Assembly: GCF_019711515.1 (NCBI RefSeq)
Contig: NZ_JAIGNO010000001.1
Location: 186,001 to 250,000, forward strand
Direction: 5' to 3'
Length of the DNA: 64,000 nt
Source of the DNA: Qipengyuania qiaonensis
GTDB taxonomy: Bacteria > Pseudomonadota > Alphaproteobacteria > Sphingomonadales > Sphingomonadaceae
The translations under genes were made by a program, and so were the position numbers. Every line of letters begins with the position of its first letter. Positions within the stretch are counted from its first letter, which is position 1. The notes beneath the pieces are model-generated. The model was not told the DNA's origin and ran no database searches. It worked only from the letters and a program-made list of their open reading frames with translations. Shown here piece by piece: positions 19,845 through 28,997 of this stretch.

Positions 19845-20745
19845 CCGCTTCCTCCGCGATACGACTGTCGAGCCGTGCTTCTACGGCATCGGCATATTGA
19901 GTGCAGGTCATACCGCCGACCAGCGAACCGCTTGCCGCGCGCTTGACCATTTCGCTGGCCGAGGGATGCGGGGTCAGCAGCAGATCGCAATCCACCTCGC
20001 GCAGGCGCTGGAGTCCTGCACGGAAGGCGGCGACGTAATCGGGATGGGCGGAAAAACGATAGGTGTCGCTGCTGATAGGGGACAGCGAATCGGCATAGAC
20101 GATGTCGACGCACTGGCCTGAATTGTCGCAGGATTTCCATGTCCAGCTCAGCGCGCCGGGTGTATGACCCGGCGTCGCAATCGCCGTCAGTGTTGCGGCC
20201 TCGCTGCGAACGGTCTCGCCATTGCCGACGATGACATCCACTGCGACCGGCTCGATCGGATCGTGCATGCCGTATTGCGGGTCCGCTGCGTTGTCCTGGC
20301 CCGTGCGGAGGACGGCGGCGGATTCGGGCGATGCGACGACATGCGCCCCGCTCGCTCGTTGGACCAGGGCATGGCCGCCGACATGGTCGAAATGTTCATG
20401 GCTGTGCAGGATGCTGGCGATCTCGTTGGGCCGGAAACCCAGCTTGCCGACATTGTCGAGCACGACCTGCCCGCCCGCTTTCGTCCCGGTATCGATCAGC
20501 AGGTGACCGCCTTCGCCCGCCACGAGAATCGCCGAGATACCGCAGGTGCCGACATAATATGTCGAGCCGTGGATCAGGTAGGGCGGGGCGGGTTTGTCCC
20601 ACTCGTCCCATTCGGAACAGGTCGCAGCCCATTGCTGAGGCGTGACCTGTTCGGGTTCGGGTAGTGAGGCCGGCGTCTGGATCGGCGGGGCGCAGCTCGA
20701 CAGCAGGGTGACAGCGGCGAAGACGGCGGATTTTCTAGCGAACAT
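19837..20745 (-). CDS. Subclass B3 metallo-beta-lactamase, lipoprotein
   Basis: The protein is 302 residues. Start 20745 has GGAG upstream at good spacing; a start 12 bp further up is less likely. The signal sequence ends at LLSSC (Cys18), suggesting lipidation. The zinc ligands of B3 enzymes are present: HEHFDH (116-121), GHTPG and LLLTPHPSAS. These enzymes hydrolyse beta-lactams, including carbapenems. Chromosomal B3 enzymes are known in Erythrobacter. The actual spectrum is unknown, and a non-lactam hydrolase of the same fold remains possible. It overlaps the SDR gene upstream and prmA downstream. Confidence 0.85.
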   Translation of the reverse strand: MFARKSAVFAAVTLLSSCAPPIQTPASLPEPEQVTPQQWAATCSEWDEWDKPAPPYLIHGSTYYVGTCGISAILVAGEGGHLLIDTGTKAGGQVVLDNVGKLGFRPNEIASILHSHEHFDHVGGHALVQRASGAHVVASPESAAVLRTGQDNAADPQYGMHDPIEPVAVDVIVGNGETVRSEAATLTAIATPGHTPGALSWTWKSCDNSGQCVDIVYADSLSPISSDTYRFSAHPDYVAAFRAGLQRLREVDCDLLLTPHPSASEMVKRAASGSLVGGMTCTQYADAVEARLDSRIAEEAGG

Positions 20746-21445
20746 AGCTGGCTCCATTGGCGTCGAGAGTGGCGCCCGTCATGCTCGGCGGCGCATCGAG
20801 TGCGCAAAACGCAATGACCTGTGCGATTTCTTCGGGTTCGGCCACGCGGCCGAGCGGAATATCGGCCAGGAGACCGGAACCGCCCCGGCTTTCGAGATAG
20901 TCGCCTGCCATGGCGGTGTCGGTGAAGCCGGGCGTGATTGCGAAGCTCAAGATACCCTGATGCGCATACTGGCGCGCGATGGTCTTGTGCATCGCCAGCA
21001 TGCCGCCCTTGCTTGCGGCGTAGTGCCAATGCGCGGGCGAATCCCCGCGGTGGCCTGCGCGGCTGGCGACATGCACAATCCTGCCGGACACGCCGCGCTC
21101 CTGCCAGTGTTTGACAGCGAAGCGGCTGAGCTGCGCGGCGGCGGTGAGGTTGATCCGCATGATGTCTTCCCATGCGTCGAGCCATTCAATGTCCGACCGC
21201 TCGATCGGGTTGGGGTCGAACAGGCCGGCATTGTTGACCAGCACGTCGATTTGCCCGCCGGCGCGGGCAAGGGCGGCTTCCCACAATTCGTGCGGCGCTC
21301 CCGGTTCGCAGAAGTCGGCCGGGACGGTGTCGATCGAAGAGCTGTGGGTCGCCTGCCCGATGACATTGGCGCCGCGCTTCTCGAGCGCGGACTTGGCTGC
21401 CGCGCCGATCCCGCGGCTCGAACCGGTGAGGAGAATGGTAGTCAT
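20735..21445 (-). CDS. Short-chain dehydrogenase/reductase
   Basis: The protein is 236 residues. It is a Rossmann-fold SDR with cofactor motif TGSSRGIGAAA near the N-terminus, VLVNNAGLFD, and the catalytic HYAASKGG (Tyr-x3-Lys). The substrate is unknown. It is the first gene of the minus-strand operon leading to the B3 lactamase, whose start lies inside its last 11 bp. Confidence 0.85.
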   Translation of the reverse strand: MTTILLTGSSRGIGAAAKSALEKRGANVIGQATHSSSIDTVPADFCEPGAPHELWEAALARAGGQIDVLVNNAGLFDPNPIERSDIEWLDAWEDIMRINLTAAAQLSRFAVKHWQERGVSGRIVHVASRAGHRGDSPAHWHYAASKGGMLAMHKTIARQYAHQGILSFAITPGFTDTAMAGDYLESRGGSGLLADIPLGRVAEPEEIAQVIAFCALDAPPSMTGATLDANGASYVR

Positions 21446-21662
21446 GGGAGCCGGTTACCGCCTCTCCCTTGCCACGTCACCCCCGCGCGGGCGCGTGGCC
21501 CGACAAGCTCGCTGTTCGCTTCGCGTGGCATCCGGATTCCCGCCGTCGCGGGAATGGAGGATTGAAGGAGAGGATTGAAGGAAAAGTGCCCCCGCTACGC
21601 CTTGCACCGCGCGCCAGCTTCGCTAAGGGAAGGCCTCCAAATTATCCAATCGGACGAAGATC
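21446..21662. other. Intergenic region between SDR and sdhC
   Basis: This 217-bp gap has no gene. It holds a hairpin repeat (21536-21555) and a short direct repeat AGGATTGAAGGA twice near 21557-21581. It should contain promoters for both divergent operons, but I cannot assign boxes. Confidence 0.4.
21536..21555. repeat. Hairpin repeat ATTCCCGC-N4-GCGGGAAT
   Basis: A perfect 8-bp stem with a four-base loop, in a region containing other short repeats. Its shape matches the short palindromic intergenic repeats common in alphaproteobacterial genomes. There is no T-run, so it is not a classic terminator. Confidence 0.5.
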
Positions 21663-22043
21663 ATGGCCAATCGCCCGCTCTCCCCACATTTGCAGATCTG
21701 GAAATGGGGGCCGCATATGTTCACCTCCATTCTCCACCGCGTGACCGGTGACGGGCTGGCCCTGGTCGGCCTCGGCGTACTGCTGTGGTGGCTCGGTGCG
21801 ATGGCTGCGGGGCCGGAGGCCTATGCGGCGTTCGAGCTGGTCATGGGCTCGCCACTGGGCCTGGTTGTGCTGGTCGGACTTTCCTGGGCTTTCTTCACTC
21901 ACATGATGAGCGGGCTTCGCCACTTCGTACTCGATATCGGCGCCGGTTACGAACTGGGTGTCAACAAGACCTGGTCGATCCTGTCGCCGTTGCTCGGCGT
22001 CGTTCTCACTGCGGGCTTCTGGGCCCTCATCCTGCTTCGTTAA
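21663..22043 (+). CDS. sdhC: Succinate dehydrogenase cytochrome b556 subunit
   Basis: The protein is 126 residues with three membrane helices. It opens RPLSPHLQIWKWGPHMFTSI, then SILHRVTG, which is conserved in SdhC, and contains the haem-ligand segment FTHMMSGLRHFVLD. It anchors complex II in the membrane and helps bind haem b and ubiquinone. It is followed closely by sdhD and sdhA. Confidence 0.95.
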   Translation: MANRPLSPHLQIWKWGPHMFTSILHRVTGDGLALVGLGVLLWWLGAMAAGPEAYAAFELVMGSPLGLVVLVGLSWAFFTHMMSGLRHFVLDIGAGYELGVNKTWSILSPLLGVVLTAGFWALILLR

Positions 22044-22055
22044 AGGCTTATACCC

Positions 22056-22442
22056 ATGGGTAACGGAACCTCCATCGGACGCGTGCGCGGGCTCGGTTCG
22101 GCGCATGAAGGCGCGCATCACTGGCTGCTGCAGCGCTTTACCGCGGTCGGCAATGTCGTGCTCGCGCTGTTCCTCGCGATCAGCCTCGCGCTGCTCCCCA
22201 ATTACAGCTTTGGCACCGTGACCGGCTGGGCTTCGCAGACGCTGCCCGCGACTGCGCTGGCGCTGCTCGTCATCTCGGTCTTCTGGCATGCCCGCCTCGG
22301 CCTGCAGGTGCTGGTCGAAGACTATGTCCACGATGCCGGAACCAAATTCGGCGTCCTCACCCTTCTCAATCTTGCAACCATCGGCGGCGGTGCATTCGGG
22401 ATCGTTTCGATCGCCCGCCTCGCCCTTGGAGGAGCCGCCTGA
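22056..22442 (+). CDS. sdhD: Succinate dehydrogenase membrane anchor subunit
   Basis: The protein is 128 residues with three hydrophobic helices. [13 protein letters not shown] near the N-terminus and [18 protein letters not shown] are the conserved SdhD segments that contribute to haem and quinone binding. Its stop overlaps the sdhA start (TGATGG). Confidence 0.93.
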   Translation: MGNGTSIGRVRGLGSAHEGAHHWLLQRFTAVGNVVLALFLAISLALLPNYSFGTVTGWASQTLPATALALLVISVFWHARLGLQVLVEDYVHDAGTKFGVLTLLNLATIGGGAFGIVSIARLALGGAA

Positions 22443-24271
22443 TGGCTTTCAACCCGACTTTCGAAATCGGTGGCCGCAGCTATCCGATCACCGACCATAC
22501 CTATGACGTGGTGGTCGTAGGCGCAGGCGGTTCCGGCCTGCGCGCGACCATGGGCGCCGCCGAAAGCGGCCTGAAGACCGCCAATATCACCAAGGTTTTT
22601 CCGACCCGTTCGCATACCGTCGCCGCGCAGGGCGGCATCGCCGCCAGCCTGGGCAACAACACGCCCGATCACTGGCAGTGGCATATGTACGATACGGTCA
22701 AGGGCTCCGACTGGCTCGGCGATCAGGACGCCATCGAATATATGGTGCGCGAAGCCCCGCAGGCCGTTTATGAGCTGGAACATGCCGGCGTGCCGTTCAG
22801 CCGCAATGATGACGGCACGATCTACCAGCGTCCCTTTGGTGGCCATATGCAGAATATGGGCGAAGGCCCGCCGGTCCAGCGCACCTGCGCCGCTGCCGAC
22901 CGGACCGGCCACGCCATGCTGCACGCGCTCTACCAGCAGAGCCTGAAATACGACGCCGACTTCTTCATCGAATATTTTGCGCTCGACCTGATCATGAAGG
23001 ACGGTGCGTGCGTGGGCGTGATCGCCATGTGCCTCGATGACGGGACGATCCACCGTTTCCGTTCGAAGGCGGTGGTGCTGGCGACGGGCGGCTATGGCCG
23101 TTGCTACTTCACCGCCACCAGCGCGCACACTTGCACTGGCGACGGCGGCGGCATGGTGCTGCGTGCAGGCCTGCCGCTGCAGGACATGGAATTCGTCCAG
23201 TTCCATCCGACCGGCATTTACGGTGCGGGCGTGCTCATCACCGAAGGTGCGCGCGGCGAGGGCGGCTATCTGACCAATTCCGAAGGTGAGCGTTTCATGG
23301 AACGCTACGCGCCTTCTGCGAAAGACCTTGCCAGCCGCGACGTCGTCTCGCGTTCGATGGCGCTTGAGATGCGCGAAGGCCGCGGTGTGGGTCCGGAAAA
23401 AGACCACATTTTCCTGCACCTCGATCATATCGACCCGAACGTGCTGGCCCAGCGCCTGCCGGGCATCACCGAAAGCGGCAAGATCTTCGCCGGTGTCGAC
23501 CTGACGCGCGAACCGCTGCCGGTCACTCCGACCGTCCACTACAATATGGGCGGCATTCCCTGTAACTTCCACGGCGAAGTCATGGCCGGCGACGCGAGCG
23601 ATCCGGAAAAGATCGTCCCCGGCCTCTTCGCGGTAGGCGAAGCGGCGTGTGTTTCGGTCCACGGTGCCAACCGCCTCGGTTCGAACTCGCTGATCGACCT
23701 CGTGGTGTTCGGCCGCGCGACCGGCCACCGCCTCAAGGAACTGATCAAGCCGGGTACCAGCCATGGCGAGCTGCCTGCGGACAGCGCCGACCTTTCACTG
23801 ACCCGGCTCGACCATTTCCGTTATGCCGATGGCGAGACGCCGACGGCGAAGCTGCGCGCCGATATGCAGAAATCGATGACCCGCCACGCTGCCGTATTCC
23901 GCGACAGCAAGCTGCTGGCCGAGGGCGTGGAGGAACTGAAGGCGATCAACAAGCGGATGGAGGACGTGAAGGTTCACGACCGATCGCTGATCTGGAACAG
24001 CGACCTGATCGAAACGCTCGAGCTCGACAATCTCATGGCGCAGGCCAATGTCACCATCGCAAGTGCCGAGAATCGCAAGGAAAGCCGCGGTGCCCACGCA
24101 CACGAGGATTATCCCGACCGTAACGATGCCGAATGGATGAAGCACACCATTGCCTGGTTCGACGGCTGGGGCGGCAATGGCGGCGGTGTGAAGATCGACT
24201 ACCGCCCGGTTCACGAATACACGTTGACCGACGACGTGAAGTATATCGAGCCGAAGAAGCGGGTCTACTAG
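22442..24271 (+). CDS. sdhA: Succinate dehydrogenase flavoprotein subunit
   Basis: The protein is 609 residues, full length. FAD binding is shown by [19 protein letters not shown] (about 23-41), and the FAD-linked histidine by [10 protein letters not shown] (His58). Active-site regions [11 protein letters not shown] and [19 protein letters not shown] are present, as is a C-terminal KHTIAWF segment. It oxidises succinate to fumarate in complex II. sdhB, usually next, is not found here; an amidohydrolase gene starts 10 bp after the stop. Confidence 0.97.
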   Translation: MAFNPTFEIGGRSYPITDHTYDVVVVGAGGSGLRATMGAAESGLKTANITKVFPTRSHTVAAQGGIAASLGNNTPDHWQWHMYDTVKGSDWLGDQDAIEYMVREAPQAVYELEHAGVPFSRNDDGTIYQRPFGGHMQNMGEGPPVQRTCAAADRTGHAMLHALYQQSLKYDADFFIEYFALDLIMKDGACVGVIAMCLDDGTIHRFRSKAVVLATGGYGRCYFTATSAHTCTGDGGGMVLRAGLPLQDMEFVQFHPTGIYGAGVLITEGARGEGGYLTNSEGERFMERYAPSAKDLASRDVVSRSMALEMREGRGVGPEKDHIFLHLDHIDPNVLAQRLPGITESGKIFAGVDLTREPLPVTPTVHYNMGGIPCNFHGEVMAGDASDPEKIVPGLFAVGEAACVSVHGANRLGSNSLIDLVVFGRATGHRLKELIKPGTSHGELPADSADLSLTRLDHFRYADGETPTAKLRADMQKSMTRHAAVFRDSKLLAEGVEELKAINKRMEDVKVHDRSLIWNSDLIETLELDNLMAQANVTIASAENRKESRGAHAHEDYPDRNDAEWMKHTIAWFDGWGGNGGGVKIDYRPVHEYTLTDDVKYIEPKKRVY

Positions 24272-24281
24272 GGACCGTTCC

Positions 24282-25142
24282 ATGCCGAACAGATCGGAGA
24301 TGTTTGGTCTGCTTTTCGGCGCACTGCTGCTTTCGCCAGTCCCGGTCGCGGCGCAGGACAAGGTTTTCGATATGCATGTCCACCTCCACCATGGTGGGCA
24401 ATCGGTGGCTGCATACGACGAGCAGAATGCCGAGGATGGCGTTCCCGTCACGGCATTCGGTGCGATGTGGTTCGGCGGGCCCAATCAGGCGCGCGAGGGC
24501 GATCTGGATGCCATCCGGCGGGGAAACGATCATGTGCTGACACTGGCGCGGCAGGATTCCCGCGTCTTGCCGATCGGCACGGTTCATCCTTACGATGGCG
24601 AACAAGGCATTGTGGAGCTTGAGCGCATCGCCGGGCTTGGCATAAGGGTACTCAAGCTCCATCCGCATACGCAGGGCTTCGATGCGTCCGATCCGCGGGT
24701 GGAGAATCTGGTCAGGCGCGCGGGCGAGCTGGACGTGACCGTGCTGTTCGACAATGCCGGGATCGTGCCCGACGACAACGTCAAGCTTTTCAATCTCGCG
24801 CTCGCCTGCCCGGACACCACCTTCGTGTTTGCGCATATGGGTGCGCTAGGCTTCCGGTTCTGGAACTTGCTACCAATGGCGCGGACGGCGGAAGGGCTGT
24901 TCGGCGAGAACATCAACTTCGACATCTCGGCGATCGTCACGCTGATCCCCGAATCTCCGTTGGCCGAGGAATTCGTATGGACGATCCGCAATGTCGGGAT
25001 CGATCACGTCCTGCTGGGATCGGATTTCCCGCAGTTTTCGTGGGGATCGACGCTCGAGGCTTTCGAAAAGCTGGGTCTGACGGAAGAAGAGAAGCAAAAG
25101 ATTCTCTACGGAAACGCCCAGCGTCTCTTCGGTCTCGAGTGA
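24282..25142 (+). CDS. Exported amidohydrolase-family protein
   Basis: The protein is 286 residues. A signal peptide (LFGALLLSPVPVAAQ) is followed by an Amidohydro_2 (TIM-barrel) domain: MHVHLHHGG (His32, His34), LKLHPHTQGF, FAHMGALGF and HVLLGSDFPQFSWG with the metal-ligand Asp. It is probably a periplasmic metal-dependent hydrolase or decarboxylase of unknown substrate. It lies 10 bp after sdhA and its stop overlaps the next gene's GTG start, so it may be expressed with sdhCDA. Confidence 0.78.
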   Translation: MPNRSEMFGLLFGALLLSPVPVAAQDKVFDMHVHLHHGGQSVAAYDEQNAEDGVPVTAFGAMWFGGPNQAREGDLDAIRRGNDHVLTLARQDSRVLPIGTVHPYDGEQGIVELERIAGLGIRVLKLHPHTQGFDASDPRVENLVRRAGELDVTVLFDNAGIVPDDNVKLFNLALACPDTTFVFAHMGALGFRFWNLLPMARTAEGLFGENINFDISAIVTLIPESPLAEEFVWTIRNVGIDHVLLGSDFPQFSWGSTLEAFEKLGLTEEEKQKILYGNAQRLFGLE

Positions 25143-26014
25143 GCTACCGGCTCCGGCTCGGAGCGCCCGTGGTCGCTTGTGCGCTTGCGGTGGCTGCTTG
25201 TGCCAACGTTGGGCGACCACCCGGATCGCTGGCGTTGGACCTCTTCTATTCCAAACATGTCTCGGCCAGCGGCATCCCGATCGTATCGTCATCCCGGGTG
25301 CCGGACGAGGCGCTGTTCGCCGCGCGCGACATGGTGCGCGGGATGATCGCTCACCGCCCGGATCTTGCCGCCTGGCTGGTCGCCAACGATTACCGCATCG
25401 CGCTCATTGCGCGCGACGAGGCTTTGTTGGACCTGCCCGAGAATGCCGGATGGACCAAGCCGGGGCGCGACGATCCGCGGCTGACCCGCTGCGAACTCAA
25501 GCATTACGACGAGCGGATCGGCGCGAAGACCGACCGCGAATATTGGGACGAGCGCGCCCGCGGCATCGGGGGAGAGCGGATGGTCGGATCGGAGGAGGAC
25601 GTGCTAGGCCTGCCCGTCAGCCGCTATTTCGGAGAAACCATTTTCGTCCACGAGTTCGCGCACAATGTGCTGTTCGCCATCGAAGGGACGGATCCTGCGC
25701 TCTACGCGCAAGTCGAGGCCGCCTATGCCCATGCGCTGGCGAACGATCTGTGGTTCGAGGAGTACACCACGACAACCATGCAGGAATACTGGGCTGAAGG
25801 GACCCAGTTCTGGTTCGATTCCAATCGGTTGCAGGCGTTCGATGGGCGGCGGATACTCAATCATGCCGATTTGGCCGAGTACGACCCGCAGCTCTATGCC
25901 GTCCTTGCCCGAGCCTATGGCGACAGCCACAAGCTGAAGTCGGACCCGTTCCATATGCACCCCGCGCGCGTTCCGCCGGGACCGCCGCCGGAGAATACTG
26001 CCGAGGTCTGCTAG
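25139..26014 (+). CDS. Putative HExxH zinc-metallopeptidase lipoprotein
   Basis: The protein is 291 residues. The chosen start is GTG 25139, which forms a GTGA overlap with the amidohydrolase stop and gives a signal sequence ending in a lipobox (AVAAC, Cys21). The core contains VHEFAHNVLF (HExxH, 171-175), with Glu residues in QEYWAEGTQ (216-220) that could supply the third ligand as in gluzincins. The overall pattern recalls anthrax-lethal-factor-like (ATLF) peptidase domains, but I cannot assign a family firmly. Convergent with the cyclophilin gene. Confidence 0.65.
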   Translation: MSYRLRLGAPVVACALAVAACANVGRPPGSLALDLFYSKHVSASGIPIVSSSRVPDEALFAARDMVRGMIAHRPDLAAWLVANDYRIALIARDEALLDLPENAGWTKPGRDDPRLTRCELKHYDERIGAKTDREYWDERARGIGGERMVGSEEDVLGLPVSRYFGETIFVHEFAHNVLFAIEGTDPALYAQVEAAYAHALANDLWFEEYTTTTMQEYWAEGTQFWFDSNRLQAFDGRRILNHADLAEYDPQLYAVLARAYGDSHKLKSDPFHMHPARVPPGPPPENTAEVC

Positions 26015-26664
26015 TCGGCTCCCGCAGGCGCTGCCTCGACGCGCCGCATGTCGACGATCGTTGCAGGCTCGGCGAGCAATTGGCCCTTCATCCAGCCTTC
26101 GCCCTTGTCGGGATCGGGCGGCAAGGCATGAATGGCGTTGACCACATCCATTCCATCGACGACGTATCCGAACACCGCAAAGCCGAGCTGCAGATCGGGA
26201 TCGGGTGAGGCCGGATTGGCGTCGAGACCCGTCTGATCCTTGATCATGATCGAAAAATCGCCCGTCGCAGTGCCCGGATCGTAGCGCGCCATCGACAGCG
26301 CTCCGTCGGTATGGCTGAGGCCCGTCTGCGTGGTCGGTTCATGCGCGATCGGGTCGAGCACACGCTCGGGGTCCATCTGCGTGCCGCCCTGCAGCAATCC
26401 GTTGGGCGGCTCGCCCCAGTCGAGATGCATGGCGCGGTAGAACTTCGTCCCGTCGAAGCGGTCTTCATCGACATAGCGCAGGAAATTGGCTGCCGTAACC
26501 GGGGCGCGTTCGGTTTCGATGGAGACTGTGATGTCGCCCATCGTCGTCTCGATCACCACCAACTGCGTAGCTGCGGCCGGTTCCGGTGCTGGTTCCGCGT
26601 CCTGCGCCGACACCGGATGAACGATAAGGGCGAGCGGTGCCAGCGCAGCAAGAAGCCGTGTCAT
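26011..26664 (-). CDS. Periplasmic cyclophilin-type peptidyl-prolyl isomerase
   Basis: The protein is 217 residues. A signal peptide ends near HPVSAQ. The cyclophilin domain shows ETTMGDITVSIETERAP, FYRAMHLD (active-site Arg), LLQGGTQMD and AVFGYVVDGMDVVNAI. It should assist proline isomerisation of exported proteins. The family NSQFFI stretch is altered to TGDFSIMI. Its 3' end overlaps the metallopeptidase gene by 4 bp in convergent orientation. Confidence 0.85.
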   Translation of the reverse strand: MTRLLAALAPLALIVHPVSAQDAEPAPEPAAATQLVVIETTMGDITVSIETERAPVTAANFLRYVDEDRFDGTKFYRAMHLDWGEPPNGLLQGGTQMDPERVLDPIAHEPTTQTGLSHTDGALSMARYDPGTATGDFSIMIKDQTGLDANPASPDPDLQLGFAVFGYVVDGMDVVNAIHALPPDPDKGEGWMKGQLLAEPATIVDMRRVEAAPAGAD

Positions 26665-26733
26665 TGATCCATCCTGATATGACGTTGGTCGATAAGCAAG
26701 CGCCTTTCCGGAAAATTCATCCAGCCTTCAGGT

Positions 26734-26766
26734 TTACAGGCGTAATCGCTTCGGCTACAGACGTAA
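26734..26766 (+). promoter_or_regulatory. Tandem BlaI-type operator dyads
   Basis: Two similar sites, TTACAGGCGTAA (26734-26745) and CTACAGACGTAA (26755-26766), are dyads of the TAC-N6-GTA type bound by BlaI/MecI repressors, 21 bp apart (two helical turns). The downstream site also forms an inverted repeat CGTAAT-N6-ATTACG (26762-26779). They precede the blaI-like gene by about 30-60 bp, suggesting autoregulation. Confidence 0.6.
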
Positions 26767-26795
26767 TCGAAGAATTACGCATCGATGAGGTGGAT

Positions 26796-27185
26796 ATGTC
26801 CCAGCGCAACCAGAACCGTGGCGAGCGGATCAGCGAAGCCGAGCATGCAGTAATGGAAGTGCTGTGGGATACGAACCCCATCTCTGCATCGGATGTATGC
26901 GAAGCCATCTGCGCCGAGCGTGATTGGTCGATCGCCACCGTGAAAACCCTCCTCAGCCGCCTTGTGCAGAAAGAGGTCGTGGGCACGGAGCCGGATGGCC
27001 GCAAATTCCTTTATCGCCCATTGATCGAACGTTCGGACTATGTCGGGGTCGAAAGCCGCCGCCTGGTCGATCGGCTGTTCGGCGGGCGGGCAGCCCCGCT
27101 TTTCGCGCAACTTGCGGAGAGCGAAGCGCTGACCGATGACGATCTCGCTGAAATCGAAGCGCTCTTGAGGGAGATGCGCAAATGA
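26796..27185 (+). CDS. BlaI/MecI-family transcriptional repressor
   Basis: The protein is 129 residues. ATG 26796 has GAGG just upstream. The winged-helix region reads ISEAEHAVMEVLWDTNPISA then DWSIATVKTLLSRLVQKEVV, the standard BlaI pattern, followed by GRKFLYRPLIERSDY. It should repress its own operon until the partner M56 protease triggers its loss. Its last codons overlap the protease start (ATGA). Confidence 0.9.
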   Translation: MSQRNQNRGERISEAEHAVMEVLWDTNPISASDVCEAICAERDWSIATVKTLLSRLVQKEVVGTEPDGRKFLYRPLIERSDYVGVESRRLVDRLFGGRAAPLFAQLAESEALTDDDLAEIEALLREMRK

Positions 27186-28897
27186 CCGAGCTTATTCGAG
27201 AATATTGGGACTGGTTCCTGTTCGATACGCTGGTGTGGACCGGCGCCTTGATCGGCCTTGTATTGGTGCTGCGCCGCCCCGTGGCGAAACATCTCGGCGC
27301 GGGTGCGGCTTACGCGTTGTGGTTCCTACCATTGGCGCGATTGCTTTTTCCGCCCGTAACGCTTCCGGCATGGATGAGGCCCGCATCGTTCGAGAGCAGT
27401 GCAGCGGCCGAACCCGTCGCAGCCGGCCAGCCGCCGGTGCCGGCCGCCGATGCCGGTTTCTCCTATGCCGATATCGTCACTCCGGTTACGCCGATGCCGG
27501 TCGAATCGCCGATCGATTTCGTCGCTCCGCTGGTGATCCTGTGGCTGGGTGGCGCGGCGATCTTCATCATCCGCCGCTTCTGGCTCTACGGCGAATTGCG
27601 CCGCGAACTGCTCGAAGATGCGCGGCCGGTGGGCGAGGTCGGGCGTATTCGCCTGATCGAAACACCCGCAATATCCGGCCCCATGGCTTTTGGCGTGTTC
27701 GACAAGGTCATTGCCTTGCCCGAAGGTTTCATGATCAGCCGCGAACGGCAGGTGCGCGATCTCGCCATCGCACATGAACTCGAGCATCACCGCGGGCACG
27801 ATATCCTCGTCAACGTGCTGATCCAGCCGCTATTCGCGGTGCACTGGTTCAATCCGCTGGGATGGATGGGCTGGACAGCCATGCGCCGCGATCAGGAAGC
27901 GGCCTGCGACGCCCGCGTGGTCGCCAGCCGCACCCGCGACGAGCGTGCCGTATACGCCGCGGTTATCGCCGATTTCGCCCGTCGCCCGCAATTCGCACCG
28001 CGGCCAGCCCTGGCAGCTCCGATGGCGTGCCCGGTACTTGGCGACAAATCGATCATCCATCGGTTGAGGAGCTTGCCGATGACGGACGATTCCCGCCGTC
28101 GCCGTATCGCCGCGCGCGGTGCCGTGGCCGCTGCCGCGCTGGCCCTGCCGATGACGGCCAGCGTGTGCTACGGCGTTGGTTCGCCCGCTTTGGCCACCGA
28201 TCTGCCCGAATTCAGCGAAGTCGCCTCGCCGGTCATGGATCCCGAAACGGACCACTGGGCCGTTGTCGATGCCGAGCCGCTCGCGGAGCCCGCCGGTCTC
28301 GCCTTCTCCGATCCGGACGTCATGGCCGAGACGATAGAAGACCGCGTCGAGCAGCAACGCGAGCAAGCCGAAATACAGCGCGAGCTGGCGGAAGAGGACC
28401 GTGAGCGGGCGATGGAGATGCGCCAGCGGCATGACGAAATGTATGCCGAGGGACGCAAGCAATGGGCCGAAGGCCGCATTCAGTACGCCCGCGGCCGCCA
28501 GCAATGGGCGGACGGCCGTATCCATTGGGCCGAAGGTCGCGTCGAGCAAGCCAAGGCCAAGGCATCGGCGACCAAGTCACACGCCTATGCCGGCTCCGGC
28601 TGGGACGAGGATATGGGCGCAGTGATCGCGGAATCGGTCGCGGCGGCGATGGCCAATGTTCCCGAAGTGGTCGAGGATTGCCGCTACCCGGACAGCCCGG
28701 TCACCTCGATTGAAAAGAATGGCAAGGTCACGATGTATGTCTGCGACACGGCAGGCGATCGCATCGCTCTCAAAGCGCTCCAACGTGCCCGTGACGGGAT
28801 CGAGGGCAATGGACGGATGTCGGACGAAATACGCATCGAAATCCTGCGCGACCTCGATGCGGAAATTCGCGAGCTGAAGAGCGAGCTGCGGAGCTGA
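27182..28897 (+). CDS. BlaR1/M56-family sensor metallopeptidase with heptad repeats
   Basis: The protein is 571 residues. Hydrophobic segments near 16-30, 42-60 and 112-130 precede the M56 active site HELEH (198-202), with a third ligand in RRDQEAACDARV (Glu239), and a further helix near 310-325. The extracytoplasmic C-terminus has five tandem heptads of the form QWAEGRI (420-454), then a Cys pair and a helical end. It lacks the penicillin-binding domain of BlaR1, so the signal is not evidently a beta-lactam. It is coupled to the BlaI-like repressor. Confidence 0.88.
   Translation: MTELIREYWDWFLFDTLVWTGALIGLVLVLRRPVAKHLGAGAAYALWFLPLARLLFPPVTLPAWMRPASFESSAAAEPVAAGQPPVPAADAGFSYADIVTPVTPMPVESPIDFVAPLVILWLGGAAIFIIRRFWLYGELRRELLEDARPVGEVGRIRLIETPAISGPMAFGVFDKVIALPEGFMISRERQVRDLAIAHELEHHRGHDILVNVLIQPLFAVHWFNPLGWMGWTAMRRDQEAACDARVVASRTRDERAVYAAVIADFARRPQFAPRPALAAPMACPVLGDKSIIHRLRSLPMTDDSRRRRIAARGAVAAAALALPMTASVCYGVGSPALATDLPEFSEVASPVMDPETDHWAVVDAEPLAEPAGLAFSDPDVMAETIEDRVEQQREQAEIQRELAEEDRERAMEMRQRHDEMYAEGRKQWAEGRIQYARGRQQWADGRIHWAEGRVEQAKAKASATKSHAYAGSGWDEDMGAVIAESVAAAMANVPEVVEDCRYPDSPVTSIEKNGKVTMYVCDTAGDRIALKALQRARDGIEGNGRMSDEIRIEILRDLDAEIRELKSELRS
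28439..28543 (+). repeat. Five in-frame heptad repeats in the M56 gene
   Basis: 105 bp encode MYAEGRK, QWAEGRI, QYARGRQ, QWADGRI and HWAEGRV, five consecutive 7-residue units. They form an amphipathic, Trp/Arg-rich helix or coil outside the catalytic domain. Confidence 0.8.
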
Positions 28898-28997
28898 CCG
28901 ACCGGTCGCGGGCTCCCAGGTCAAATAGCAGAACGAAGAATCCGAAGGGTTTGGCCAGGCGAGTGCGCCGCCTTATCCTTCTTGTGAATTCGGACGT

